Shown: positions 7,883 to 17,900, counted from the stretch's first letter. The stretch is DNA of 64,000 nucleotides from Novosphingobium album (ex Hu et al. 2023) (GCF_022832385.1 NZ_JALHLE010000003.1:161889-225888), one strand, 5' to 3'. The notes: generated by a model not told the origin, from the sequence alone. Made by a program: numbers and translations.

Positions 7883-10371
7883 CAGTCTTCCTCCGCCAGC
7901 TTGGCTACCGAGAGGAAGGCTTCCGGCGATACGCGGATCGCCGCTCCGGTCGGGCAGGCGCGCACGCATGAGGGGCCGCCATCAATCCCCGAGCACATGT
8001 CGCACTTGATCGCCTTCTTGGGCTGCTCGGTCCCTTCGGCGTTCTTCTTGCGCCAGTATTTGGAAGGCTCGCCCGGCCCCGGACCCTTGCCGAGGAACAT
8101 CCACGACAGCAACGAGGGTTTCTGTGGCGGGACGGCATCCATGCGGATCACGCCATAGGGACAGTTACGCTGGCAATTGCCGCAACCGATGCAGGTATCG
8201 TCGATGAAGACTTCGCCGTCGATGCCGCGACGGATCGCATTGGGCGGGCAATCAGCCATGCAATGCGGGTGCTCGCAGTGGCGGCATGAGGTCGGCACGT
8301 GAAGATGTGCGTATGTGGTCCCCGCCTCGCGATCGAGCCGCGATAGGCCATCGTGGCTGTCGGCGCAGGCCTTTTCGCAATTGTCGCAACCAACGCAGAG
8401 CGTCTCGTCGATCAGCAGCACGTCAGTCGCTTCGCCGATGCCGTTCTCGATCAGGAACTGCGCGGTCTGCGAGTACATGTCGACGACGCTGGAGAAGTTC
8501 TCCTTGCGCCCTTCGATGAAGCTGTTGATCTCCTTGCGGCGCTCCATCTCGGTGCGCGCCTTTTCGAGCAGGGCGGGCTTCTTCCGAAGCAGCCGCACGA
8601 AAGCCTCCCCAGGCAGGCGGATCACTTCGGAACGGATCGCCGCGCGCACCGTGGCCGAACGCCGCGAACCATCGATCACCGCCATTTCGCCGACATAGGA
8701 TCCCGCCGGAAGGTAGCTCAGGAACACTGGCTTTCCGGCAATTTCGCGCTCGACGATCATCGAGCCGCGCCGGATGATGAAGATGTCGTTGCCTTCGTCG
8801 CCTTCCTTGAGCACGATCTGCCCGGCGCGCGCTTCCTCGACCTCGGCTCCTTCCACCAGTTCCGCGACGTCAGCGCTCGAAAGCCCGGAACCGAAGATCT
8901 GCAGCAGCTGCCGCTCGATCGAAATGCGGTTGACGGCCTTGGCTGCGGCGGGTGCCGTCGCCATCAGCTTGAGCGCGGCGGCGCGCGAGAGTTCGACGAC
9001 GATCAGATCTTCCGCTGCACGGATGGTCGCGCCGCGGCGGCGGCCCGAGATCAGGCCGACCTCGCCGAAAATCGAGCCTTCCTGGATCGGCACGGTGATG
9101 CTGGGATTGTCCTTGACGACTTCGACCAGCACCGATCCCTGCCCGATGGCAAACAGCGAGGAACCGGGCTCGTTGCGCTCGAACACCGCCTGCCCCTTGG
9201 TGAAGGCCTGGACATCGGAATCGAGCATGAGTTCGCGCAGCTGCAGCGCCGAGATGTCACGGAAAATGTCGATCTTCGATCCGAACAGATCGAGCCATTC
9301 GGACACGCTGCGATTGCCCGGCAACGGCGCGAACTTTTCGGCCAGGATCGGCTCATCGGCCGGCTTGAGCGTCGCATTGCCGTTCAGGAACTCGACGACG
9401 TCATAGCCCTGGTTCATGCAGTGCTTGATGAGCGGGTAGCCGGCCAGCGCGCCAATCACGTGAATGCCGGGGCGCGTCGTCTCGAACACCGGCGACAACA
9501 CCGGAAAGGCCTCACGCTCGGGGCTGGTGAATTCGACCCCGCAAGCCTCGACGAACTTGCGCGGCGGTGCAGAACCGGTGCGGGCAATGATGCGGTCGCA
9601 CCTGATCGTCTCCTGTCCGTCGCGGGTATCGAGCACGAATTCACCTGCCCGCACTTCGGCAGGCGTGGTCTCGTAGCGGACGATGACCCGTCCGGCGGCT
9701 TCCGCCTCCTGCAACAGCTTGACGTTGGCCGCCTTGGCGCGCGCGAATTCGGTGCCTCTGTTGAGGATCGTCACCACGTTGCCCTGCGCCGGGTCCGCCG
9801 CAAGGCCAAGCGCGTTCTCGATGCCCGCGTCACCCGTGCCGACCACGGTGATGTGCTCGTCGACGTATTCAGTGGGATCGTCGAGCTGGTACTGCACATG
9901 GGGCAGCTCGGCGCCACCGCAACGCAGCAGATTCGGGTTGCCCTGCGTGCCGATGGCCAGAATCACAGCTTCGGCCCGGATCGTATCCCCACCCTTCAGC
10001 GACAACACGAAAGCGCCCTTCTCGCCCTCGATCTTCACGACATCGGCATTGTAGCGGACATCGATCTTCAGGCTGGCAGTCTGTTCGTCCCAGATATCAA
10101 GGATGGCTTCGCGCTTGCCCGCCTCGAAATCGAGATCGGAGCGCAGCACCAGAGAGCTGGGCGTCGCCATGACGTGCTTGCCCTTCTGGTACTTGTAGAT
10201 CGTGTCCGAGAGGTGGTCGGTCTTTTCCAGCAACACGTGGCTGATGCCAAGTTGCGCGGCACGGCCCGCGGCACTCAGGCCAGCGGGACCCGACCCGACG
10301 ATGGCAATGCGTACTCTGACTTCCACCACTTCCCCCTCGCCGCCGCTTGCAGCCATCACCGGCGATTGCAT
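7882..10371 (-). CDS. FAD/NAD(P)-oxidoreductase, two cNMP-binding domains, four [4Fe-4S] clusters
   Basis: An 829-residue cytoplasmic fusion. Residues about 20-335 are a thioredoxin-reductase-like flavoprotein with GSGPAG (26-31) for FAD and GTGDAG (178-183) for NAD(P)H. Two cyclic-nucleotide-binding domains follow (about 375-490 and 505-620). Both keep the phosphate-binding cassette: FGEVGLISGRRRGAT at 435-449 and VGEMAVIDGSRRSAT at 560-574. Residues 659-806 form a DmsB/HybA-like ferredoxin with 16 cysteines in four groups (659-669, 696-708, 727-737, 790-806), enough for four [4Fe-4S] clusters. The likely role is NAD(P)H oxidation, with electrons passed to the cytochrome b encoded next, under control of a cyclic nucleotide. 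The start is uncertain: ATG 10371 follows AGGGGA closely, and ATG 10356 is possible. Confidence 0.86.
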   Translation of the reverse strand: MQSPVMAASGGEGEVVEVRVRIAIVGSGPAGLSAAGRAAQLGISHVLLEKTDHLSDTIYKYQKGKHVMATPSSLVLRSDLDFEAGKREAILDIWDEQTASLKIDVRYNADVVKIEGEKGAFVLSLKGGDTIRAEAVILAIGTQGNPNLLRCGGAELPHVQYQLDDPTEYVDEHITVVGTGDAGIENALGLAADPAQGNVVTILNRGTEFARAKAANVKLLQEAEAAGRVIVRYETTPAEVRAGEFVLDTRDGQETIRCDRIIARTGSAPPRKFVEACGVEFTSPEREAFPVLSPVFETTRPGIHVIGALAGYPLIKHCMNQGYDVVEFLNGNATLKPADEPILAEKFAPLPGNRSVSEWLDLFGSKIDIFRDISALQLRELMLDSDVQAFTKGQAVFERNEPGSSLFAIGQGSVLVEVVKDNPSITVPIQEGSIFGEVGLISGRRRGATIRAAEDLIVVELSRAAALKLMATAPAAAKAVNRISIERQLLQIFGSGLSSADVAELVEGAEVEEARAGQIVLKEGDEGNDIFIIRRGSMIVEREIAGKPVFLSYLPAGSYVGEMAVIDGSRRSATVRAAIRSEVIRLPGEAFVRLLRKKPALLEKARTEMERRKEINSFIEGRKENFSSVVDMYSQTAQFLIENGIGEATDVLLIDETLCVGCDNCEKACADSHDGLSRLDREAGTTYAHLHVPTSCRHCEHPHCMADCPPNAIRRGIDGEVFIDDTCIGCGNCQRNCPYGVIRMDAVPPQKPSLLSWMFLGKGPGPGEPSKYWRKKNAEGTEQPKKAIKCDMCSGIDGGPSCVRACPTGAAIRVSPEAFLSVAKLAEED

Positions 10372-10457
10372 TCCCCTGCAAAAGCCCGCATCTGGCGCGA
10401 ACACCCTGCCCGGCAAATTCCGGCGGTCGATAAAGCAGTAATGGACGGAAATCGGCG

Positions 10458-11390
10458 ATGACACAACAGAGCAAGAACAGAATTCGTTTCGATCGCATCG
10501 CCCTGATACTGGCCGCATTGATTGTTGCGGGCATCGTTACCTATCGATTCACCACCAAACCCGGCGGGACTGCGATGTCTTCCGCCACTGCAGCCCAGAG
10601 TGCGCCGCAAACTCTCGCCGATCTGGAAAAAAATACGACCGATCATCCGGATGACAGCGAGGCATGGCGGAACCTCGGCGTTGCGTATTACAGCGAGCAG
10701 CGTTTCGCGGACGCTGTGCGCGCCTATGATCGCGCCGCCACACTCAAGCCCGACGATGCCGCACTGTGGTCGGCGCTGGGCGAAGCGCGCGTGATGGCGA
10801 GCGACCATGACCCAATGCCCGCCGATGCAGCCGCCGCGTTCACCAAAGCACTGGAACTGGACCCCAAGGACTCCCGCGCGCGCTATTTCGATGCTGTCAG
10901 GAAGGATCTGACCGGCGACCATGAAGCGGCGCTGACGCAGTGGCTGGCCCTGCTGGCCGACACGCCATCCGACGCCCCCTGGCATAACGATCTCGTCCGC
11001 ACGATCGACCAGGTGGGCAAGATCAACAAGATCGACGTGGCGGACCGGATCGCCACCGCACAAACGCAGGCCCCTGCCCCGTCGTCACAGGCGGCCTCAA
11101 TGCCCAAAGCGGCACAGGCCATTCCCGGGCCGACGCAACAGGATCTCGCACGCGCCTCGGCCATGCGCCCGGACGACCAGCAGGCGATGGTTCAGGGAAT
11201 GGTCGAGCGGCTGGAAAACCGGCTGAAGGATGATCCGTCGAATGTCGACGGCTGGATCATGCTGATGCGCAGCCGTACCACTCTGAACGAGCCGGACAAG
11301 GCCGCCAGGGCCCTGTCGGACGCAATCGCCGCCAATCCCGCCAAAGCCGATTACCTGCGCCAGCAGGCAGGCGTGCTCGGCATCCGGTAA
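10458..11390 (+). CDS. TPR protein, CcmI/CycH-like
   Basis: A 310-residue protein with one N-terminal TM helix (about 14-31) and tetratricopeptide repeats beginning near residue 50 (EAWRNLGVAYYSEQRFADAV) and again toward the C-terminus. The layout resembles the periplasmic TPR part of CcmI/CycH, which holds apocytochrome c for heme attachment. It is divergent from the flavoprotein operon by 86 bases and sits beside genes for two ten-heme cytochromes, so a dedicated apocytochrome chaperone is a fair inference. No other ccm genes are nearby. A general TPR adaptor is the alternative. Confidence 0.65.
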   Translation: MTQQSKNRIRFDRIALILAALIVAGIVTYRFTTKPGGTAMSSATAAQSAPQTLADLEKNTTDHPDDSEAWRNLGVAYYSEQRFADAVRAYDRAATLKPDDAALWSALGEARVMASDHDPMPADAAAAFTKALELDPKDSRARYFDAVRKDLTGDHEAALTQWLALLADTPSDAPWHNDLVRTIDQVGKINKIDVADRIATAQTQAPAPSSQAASMPKAAQAIPGPTQQDLARASAMRPDDQQAMVQGMVERLENRLKDDPSNVDGWIMLMRSRTTLNEPDKAARALSDAIAANPAKADYLRQQAGVLGIR

Positions 11391-11397
11391 TGCCGGC

Positions 11398-11961
11398 TCA
11401 GATCGGCGGAGCCACGCTTACGCTGCCAAACAGCAGATAGACAGCCAGTGTTGCGGTAAGACCGAAAAGGAAAATCCGGTAGGCGTAGCCGAGGTACCGG
11501 TACTTCTTCTTCTGCAGCACCTGCCCGTTCTGATAGACATCGCGCAGCATCGTGCGGAACATCCCCTCGTCGGTGGCAAGGCGTTCAACCACGAGTTCGG
11601 TAAATTCGTGCTCCGTCATCTGCGTGAACACACCGAAGAACAGAATGTTGGACGTGTCCAGATCCAGCGGCGGCTGGCGGGTGGCCGGCATCACCACCAT
11701 GACCGCACAGACCGCCGAGAGGAACGCAAAGCAGGACAGGACGAGCAGCGGCAGCGGCAGATGACCCTGGCTCGACTGCCCCACGGTGATGGAGAAGACG
11801 ATGAAAGTCGCCCCCATAAGGATGCTGGCCTTCTGGTCCGCCATCTGGCTGAGCACCAGATGCGACTGGATGGCCGTGCGCACCAGCTGCACGGCCTGCG
11901 TGGGATATGTCTTGCGCTGCGCCGACGGCCCACTGGCCGCCGGTATATCAACGTCTGCCAT
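11398..11961 (-). CDS. PycTM-like membrane protein (DUF5706 family)
   Basis: A 187-residue membrane protein with TM segments near 44-62, 69-93 and 160-181. The DQKASILMGAT motif before the first helix is typical of DUF5706, the family of Pycsar TM effectors. In Pycsar defence such effectors act on the membrane when a pyrimidine cyclase makes cCMP or cUMP. No cyclase is encoded in the window, so this is an orphan. It is 6 bases downstream of the glutamate dehydrogenase gene and probably co-transcribed with it. A housekeeping role in sphingomonads is as likely as defence. Confidence 0.65.
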   Translation of the reverse strand: MADVDIPAASGPSAQRKTYPTQAVQLVRTAIQSHLVLSQMADQKASILMGATFIVFSITVGQSSQGHLPLPLLVLSCFAFLSAVCAVMVVMPATRQPPLDLDTSNILFFGVFTQMTEHEFTELVVERLATDEGMFRTMLRDVYQNGQVLQKKKYRYLGYAYRIFLFGLTATLAVYLLFGSVSVAPPI

Positions 11962-11967
11962 GCCCCC

Positions 11968-13323
11968 TCATACCACGCCGAAGGCCAGCATGGCATCGGC
12001 AACTTTCTTGAAACCGGCGATATTGGCGCCTTTCACGTAGTCGACATAACCGCCGCCCCGGTCACCGTATGTCAGGCAACGCTCGTGGATGCCTTTCATG
12101 ATATCCTTCAGCATGTCCTGCAGCTCGGTCTCGGTCCACGAACGCCGCGCGGAATTCTGGCTCATCTCGAGACCGGAAACGGCAACGCCACCCGCATTGG
12201 CCGCCTTGCCCGGCGCGAACATGATTTTTGCTGCCTTGAACGCGTGCACGGCCTCAAGATCAGAGGGCATATTGGCGCCTTCGGACACGGCGATGCAGCC
12301 ATTGGCGATCAACGCCCGCGCATCATCTCCCAGAAGCTCGTTCTGGGTGGCGCAAGGCAACGCGACGTCACAGGGAACATGCCAGGGCGTCTTGCCCTCA
12401 TGGAACGTCGCCCCGGGGAACTCGTCGACATATTCCGAAATACGGCCGCGGCGATGGGTCTTGTGATGCTTGACCCAGTTGATCTTCTCGAGCGTCAGCC
12501 CATCAGGGTCGTGGATGAAACCGCCTGAATCCGACAGCGTCACCGGCTTGCCCCCCAGATGCACGATCTTTTCCGCGGCATGGGTCGCGACATTGCCCGA
12601 TCCTGAAATCACCGCTGTCTTGCCCTCAAGGTCCATCCCCTTGGCCGACAGCATGTTGGCCATGAAGTAGACCGCGCCATAGCCCGTCGCCTCGGGCCGG
12701 ATCAGCGAACCGCCATATTCGAGGCCCTTGCCGGTCAGAACGCCGGTGAAGTGGTTGGTTATGCGCTTGTACTGGCCGAACATGAAGCCGATCTCGCGCC
12801 CGCCCACGCCGATGTCACCCGCCGGCACATCGACGTCGGCGCCGATGTGCCGATAGAGTTCAGTCATGAACGACTGGCAGAAGCGCATGATCTCGCGCAC
12901 GCTCTTGCCCTTGGGATTGAAGTTCGATCCGCCCTTGCCTCCACCCATGGGCAGACCGGTCAGCGCGTTCTTGAAGGTTTGCTCGAAGGCGAGGAACTTG
13001 AGCACGCTTTCGGTCACCGACGGATGGAAACGAATGCCGCCCTTGTACGGTCCGATTGCGTTGTTGTTCTGCACGCGCCAGCCCCGCTGCACGCGGATGT
13101 TGCCTTTGTCGTCTTCCCAGCAGACCCGGAAGCTGACGACGCGATCCGGCTCTGCAATGCGGCGCAGGATCTGCTGTTCGTGGTACTCCTCCTTGTCGCC
13201 AATGAAGTCGAAAATATCCTCCGCGACTTCCTGCACGGCCTGAACGAATTCCGGCTGATAGGGATTGCGCCGCTTCACGCCTTCCATAAAGCCATTGAAA
13301 TCAACATGGTCTGAAACCGCCAT
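11968..13323 (-). CDS. gdhA: NADP-specific glutamate dehydrogenase
   Basis: A 451-residue enzyme that interconverts 2-oxoglutarate plus ammonium and glutamate, the usual size of the hexameric bacterial enzyme. The substrate-binding motif PMGGGKGGSNF lies near 125-135, DVPAGDIGVGGREIG near 165-180, and the dinucleotide-binding SGSGNVATH near 240. GAGGGGAG before the ATG is a strong ribosome-binding site. It is the first gene of a two-gene unit with the PycTM-like gene. Confidence 0.95.
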   Translation of the reverse strand: MAVSDHVDFNGFMEGVKRRNPYQPEFVQAVQEVAEDIFDFIGDKEEYHEQQILRRIAEPDRVVSFRVCWEDDKGNIRVQRGWRVQNNNAIGPYKGGIRFHPSVTESVLKFLAFEQTFKNALTGLPMGGGKGGSNFNPKGKSVREIMRFCQSFMTELYRHIGADVDVPAGDIGVGGREIGFMFGQYKRITNHFTGVLTGKGLEYGGSLIRPEATGYGAVYFMANMLSAKGMDLEGKTAVISGSGNVATHAAEKIVHLGGKPVTLSDSGGFIHDPDGLTLEKINWVKHHKTHRRGRISEYVDEFPGATFHEGKTPWHVPCDVALPCATQNELLGDDARALIANGCIAVSEGANMPSDLEAVHAFKAAKIMFAPGKAANAGGVAVSGLEMSQNSARRSWTETELQDMLKDIMKGIHERCLTYGDRGGGYVDYVKGANIAGFKKVADAMLAFGVV

Positions 13324-13708
13324 GGTACTCCCCTCTTCATTTCAGGCTCGTGCCTGCCACCTGTTTTTCGAGCAGGACAGTAGTCGCACAAATCATGGCC
13401 GTACAGACGATCCGTCGAAAATTTTTAAATGCCGACCAAGACTTAACCTGTCAGTTGAAGAACTTGTACTGCAAGAGCTGAGACCATGAATGCCGTACAA
13501 AGGCCCCTGCCCTCCGGGACCGTTTCCCCATGTGCTGTGCCCGTACATCCTGACCAGCCGGCACGAAATGTCCCGGCCCGACGACTTTGCCCCGACACGT
13601 GACAGGACAACGTCATAGTTCGTCGTAAAGTGTCGCAAGCGCGTATGGGTGCTTGCAGACGGCCCGGAATGCCTCGATAGCGCCCTCAGTGGTCAGAAAG
13701 CATAGAAA
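13324..13708. other. Divergent intergenic region, gdhA / RND efflux operon
   Basis: A 385-base gap that must hold the promoters of gdhA (leftward) and the efflux operon (rightward). I see no credible gene. Three copies of CCGTACA-like sequence occur (near 13399, 13493 and 13541), the first two as GCCGTACA; this may be chance. There is an AT-rich patch near 13420-13430. No convincing sigma-70 pair was found. Confidence 0.4.
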
Positions 13709-14926
13709 TTGAAATCCATTTCAACCTCCCCCTCCGCCCCCCGATCGCCCAACATTTCGTTCCGTCTTACTCTCGGCCTGCTGCTTGCGTCCGGTCTCGC
13801 CGCCTGTTCCAACGGAAAGAATGACGAGCAGAAGCGCCCGGCCGCACAGGTCGGCTTCGTCGTCGCGGCTGTTTCCGAAGTCCCCGTAGGCGTTTCGCTA
13901 AGCGGCCGCACCGTGGCGTTCGAAACATCGGAAGTCCGCCCCCAGGTTGCCGGCGTCATCCGCAAGCGATACTTCACGGAAGGAGGCTACGTCCGCGCCG
14001 GACAGCCGCTGTTCCAGATCGATCCCAGCCTCTACCAGGCAGCCGTCAATCAGGCCCAGGCCAACCTCGCCAGCGCGAGGGCCTCAGCCGATGCTGCAGG
14101 AGCGAAGGCCGATCGCTACAAGCCGCTGGCCGACATGGAAGCTGTCGCCAAGCAGGATTATACCGATGCCCTGGCCAGTGCCCGCGTCGCCAAGGCCTCG
14201 GTGGCGCAAATGGCGGCAGCGCTCGACACGGCCAAGGTCAACCTGCGATTCACGACTGTGCCCGCGCCGATCAGCGGCCGTATCGGCCGTTCACTGTTCA
14301 CTGTCGGCGCCCTTGCGAGCGCCAGCCAGACCGATCCTCTGGCGGTGATCCAGCGGACTGACCCCATCTATGTCGACATGCAGCAATCCGCTGCTGAACT
14401 GACGGCCCTGCGCCGCAAGCTTGCCGCAGGCGGCGTCAAGCCCGGCAACACGCAGGTCCGGCTGAAACTGGATGACGGGACGGAATATGCCGCTTCCGGA
14501 ACGGTCCAGTTTTCCGAAGTGACAGTCGATGAAAGTACCGGAACCGTCACCCTGCGCGCTCGCTTTCCCAATCCGGACGGGATGCTGCTGCCCGGAATGT
14601 TCGTCACGGCCATGTTCGATCAGGCCACTGACCCGAACGCCATTCTGATCCCGCAGAACGCAGTCCAGCGCGATTTCGACGGCAGCGCCTACGTCATGGT
14701 AGTCGGCGCCGGCAACAAGGCCGCGCGCCGCACCGTAACAGCCGACCGTACTTACGGTTCGGACTCGGTGGTCACCTCTGGCCTGCAAAAGGGCGACAAG
14801 GTCATCGTGCAGGGGCTGAACGGACTCAAGCAAGGCGTCACGATCAAACCGGTCGAAGCTTCCAGCCCGCAACCTGTGGTGCCGGCGAAGGCAGGCGGCG
14901 ACACTTCCACGAACAAGGGTCATTGA
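13709..14926 (+). CDS. RND efflux periplasmic adaptor (membrane fusion protein)
   Basis: A 405-residue lipoprotein adaptor of the MexA/AcrA type. A lipobox LAAC places the acylated Cys near 33. A biotinyl-lipoyl half with VAGVIRKRYFTEGGYV near 77-92, an alpha-helical hairpin (about 100-175) and a beta-barrel follow in the usual order. The start codon is TTG at 13709; an in-frame TAG lies two codons upstream and no ATG or GTG is near, so this start is well constrained. It heads an operon with the pump and the outer-membrane channel. No local regulator gene is adjacent. Confidence 0.9.
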   Translation: MKSISTSPSAPRSPNISFRLTLGLLLASGLAACSNGKNDEQKRPAAQVGFVVAAVSEVPVGVSLSGRTVAFETSEVRPQVAGVIRKRYFTEGGYVRAGQPLFQIDPSLYQAAVNQAQANLASARASADAAGAKADRYKPLADMEAVAKQDYTDALASARVAKASVAQMAAALDTAKVNLRFTTVPAPISGRIGRSLFTVGALASASQTDPLAVIQRTDPIYVDMQQSAAELTALRRKLAAGGVKPGNTQVRLKLDDGTEYAASGTVQFSEVTVDESTGTVTLRARFPNPDGMLLPGMFVTAMFDQATDPNAILIPQNAVQRDFDGSAYVMVVGAGNKAARRTVTADRTYGSDSVVTSGLQKGDKVIVQGLNGLKQGVTIKPVEASSPQPVVPAKAGGDTSTNKGH

Positions 14927-14933
14927 GCCCAGT

Positions 14934-17900
14934 ATGTCGCGTATTTTCATCGACCGGCCCATCTTCGCATGGGTTCTCGCAATCGTCGTGATGCTGGCGG
15001 GCATCGGTGCACTGAAATTCCTGCCGAATGAACAGTATCCGGACATCGCTCCGACCCAGGTCAACATCCGTGCGACCTATCCCGGCGCCTCGGCGGAAAC
15101 GATCGAAAACAGCGTCACCCAGATCATCGAGCAGCAGCTTACCGGCATCGACGGGCTGCTCTACTTCAGTTCGCAATCCTCCAACCGCGGGCAGGCCACG
15201 ATCAGCGCGGTCTTCGCCAAGGGCACCGACCCGGACATTGCGCAGGTCCAGGTGCAGAACAAGGTCCAGACCGCTCTTTCCCGGCTGCCGCAATCGGTGC
15301 AGAATCAGGGCGTGCGGGTCACCAAGTCGAACCCCGACCAGCTTCTCCTGGTCGCGGTCTATGATACGACCGACACACGCTCCAATCAGGATGTATCGGA
15401 CTACCTGTCGTCCAACATCCAGGATCCCCTTTCACGGATCGAAGGTGTCGGCGAAGTCAACGTCTTTGGCTCGCCGCACGCCATGCGCATCTGGCTCAAT
15501 CCCAACAAGCTGGCAGCCGTCTCGCTGATGCCCAGCGATGTGATCTCTGCGATCCAGGCGCAGAACACCGAAGTGGCTGCAGGTGAACTCGGCGGCCTTC
15601 CTGCACCGGCCGGTCAGGCCATCGATGCCATCGTCACGGCCGGCTCGCGGCTACAGACGGTCGAGCAGTTCCGCGATATCGTGCTCAAGACCAACAGCGA
15701 TGGCTCTACCGTCACCGTAGGCGATGTCGCACGCGTCGAAATCGGGGCCGAAAGCTACACGGCTTCCAGCCGGTTCAGCGCCCATCCCGGTGCAGGCATC
15801 TCGATCTCGTTGTCCCCCGGTGCCGACGCGCTGGCAACAGCGGAGGCCGTGAAGGCCAAGATGGAGCAGCTCTCCGCCAACATGCCCGACGGGTTGGAAT
15901 ACACCTACGGAAACGACTCCACTGAATTCATCAAGCTTTCGGTTTCTGAAGTTGAGAAGGCGCTGTTCGAAGCGATCATCCTCGTTGTGATCGTAATGTT
16001 CGTGTTCCTGCAGAGCTGGCGCGCCACACTTATCCCCGCGATCGCGGTACCGGTCGTGCTGCTCGGCACTTTCGCGATCTTCTATCTGGTCGGCTTCTCG
16101 ATCAACACGATGACACTGTTTGGCCTCGTGCTGGCGATCGGCCTGCTGGTCGACGACGCCATCGTCGTGGTCGAGAATGTCGAGCGGCTGATGGAAGAAA
16201 ATCCCGGCATGTCGGCGCGCGAGGCCACCATCAAGTCGATGGAGGAGATCCAGGTCGCGCTGATCGCCATCGCGCTTGTGCTTTCGGCGGTGTTCCTGCC
16301 CATGGCCTTCTTCGGCGGATCAACCGGCGTGATCTACCGCCAGTTTTCGCTGACGATCGTCTCGGCCATGGTGCTTTCGGTTCTCGTCGCGCTGATTCTG
16401 AGCCCGGCCCTGACGGCGACGCTGCTCAAGCCCAAGCAGGCAGACGGTCACACCGTACCGCCCCAAATCGAACACCGCGCCCCGAAACTGGCCCGCGGCT
16501 GGGAGAAGTTCCACACCGCGTTCAACAGCTCCTTCGAACGCGTGACCAACGCCTATGTGCGCCGAACCGAGCGAGTGGTCGAACACAAGTGGCGGTGGCT
16601 GGGCGTCTTCGCGCTTGTCTGCGTTGCCACGCTGATGCTGTTTGAACGTTTGCCCACCGGCTTCCTGCCCAACGAGGATCAGGGCAACGTTATGGTCCAG
16701 TGGCGCATGCCCGCCGGCACACCTCGCGAAAAAACCGAGAAAATCCAGCGCGAGGTGGAAAACTACTTTCTAACGCACGAAAAGAACAATGTGCGCGGCA
16801 TCTTCACTGTTGCCGGTGGCGGCATGGGCGCCACGGGACAGAACACCGGCCAAGGCTTCGTCAAGCTCAAGTACTGGGACGAGCGGAAGGGTCAGGAAAA
16901 TAGCGCGGATGCTATCGTTCAACGCGCGTCCGTCGCCTTCCGCGGCCTTCGTGACGCACAGGTTTTCACACTTGTCCCCGGTGCAATTCGCGGCCTCGGG
17001 CAATCTTCAGGTTTTACGCTGGAGCTGCAAAATCGCACCGGAATGAGTCGCGAGAAATTCGAGCAAGCCCGTGACAAGCTCCTGAGCGAGGCAATGCAAG
17101 ACAATCGACTCGCCAGCGTTCGCCTGAGCGACCTGCCCGACGTTTCGACCCTAAAGGTCAGCACCGATACGCGGGCACTGACAGCATATGGCCTCACTGC
17201 AAGCAATGTGAACTCCACTCTCGCCACAGCCTGGGGTGGAACGTACGTGAACGATTTTATCGACAAGGGCCGTGTCAAGAAAGTCTATGTGCAGGGCGAT
17301 GCCCCGTTCCGCTCGCGTCCGGAAGATCTGTCTCAATGGTTCGTGCGCGGGACTGCCGGTCAGATGGCTCCCTTCTCCGCCTTCTCGACCGTTGGCTGGT
17401 CAACCGCACCGAGTTCGACATCACGCTTCAACGGCCTTCAGGCTTATGAATTCTCTGGCACACCCGCACCAGGAGTCAGCTCGGGTACAGCGATGGATGT
17501 GATGGAAAAACTGGCTTCGGAAATCCCCGGCACCAGTGTCGCCTGGTCGGGTTCCTCCTATCAGGAGCGGCTGTCCTCGGGACAGGCGCCGGTGCTCTAT
17601 GCGCTGTCACTCCTGGTCGTATTCCTTTGCCTCGCCGCACTCTATGAGAGCTGGTCGATCCCAGTGGCCGTCGTCATGGTCATTCCGCTTGGTCTGCTGG
17701 GCGCCATTGCGTTTACCACGCTGCGCGGGTTGCAGAACGACGTGTACCTGCAAATCGGCCTGCTTACGACCATGGGCCTCGCCGCCAAGAACGCCATCCT
17801 CATGATCGAATTCGCCGAGCAGGCCGAAAAGCAGGGGATGCGTGTGATCGAGGCGGCGCTGCTGGCGGCGCGCATCCGCTTGCGCCCCATCCTGATGACG

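Noticed and set aside
8353..10461. Open frame of 702 codons opposite the flavoprotein gene
   Set aside because: Shadow of high third-position GC; the minus strand has clear FAD, cNMP and Fe-S motifs.
11398..11961. A complete Pycsar defence system
   Set aside because: No pyrimidine cyclase gene is in the window; only the effector-like protein is present.
13398..13547. CCGTACA direct repeats as a regulator array
   Set aside because: Spacings (94 and about 49 bases) are irregular and the units short; likely chance.
13393..13638. An 81-codon gene on the minus strand in the gdhA/RND gap
   Set aside because: No ribosome site, no hydrophobic or domain pattern, and it would block both divergent promoters.
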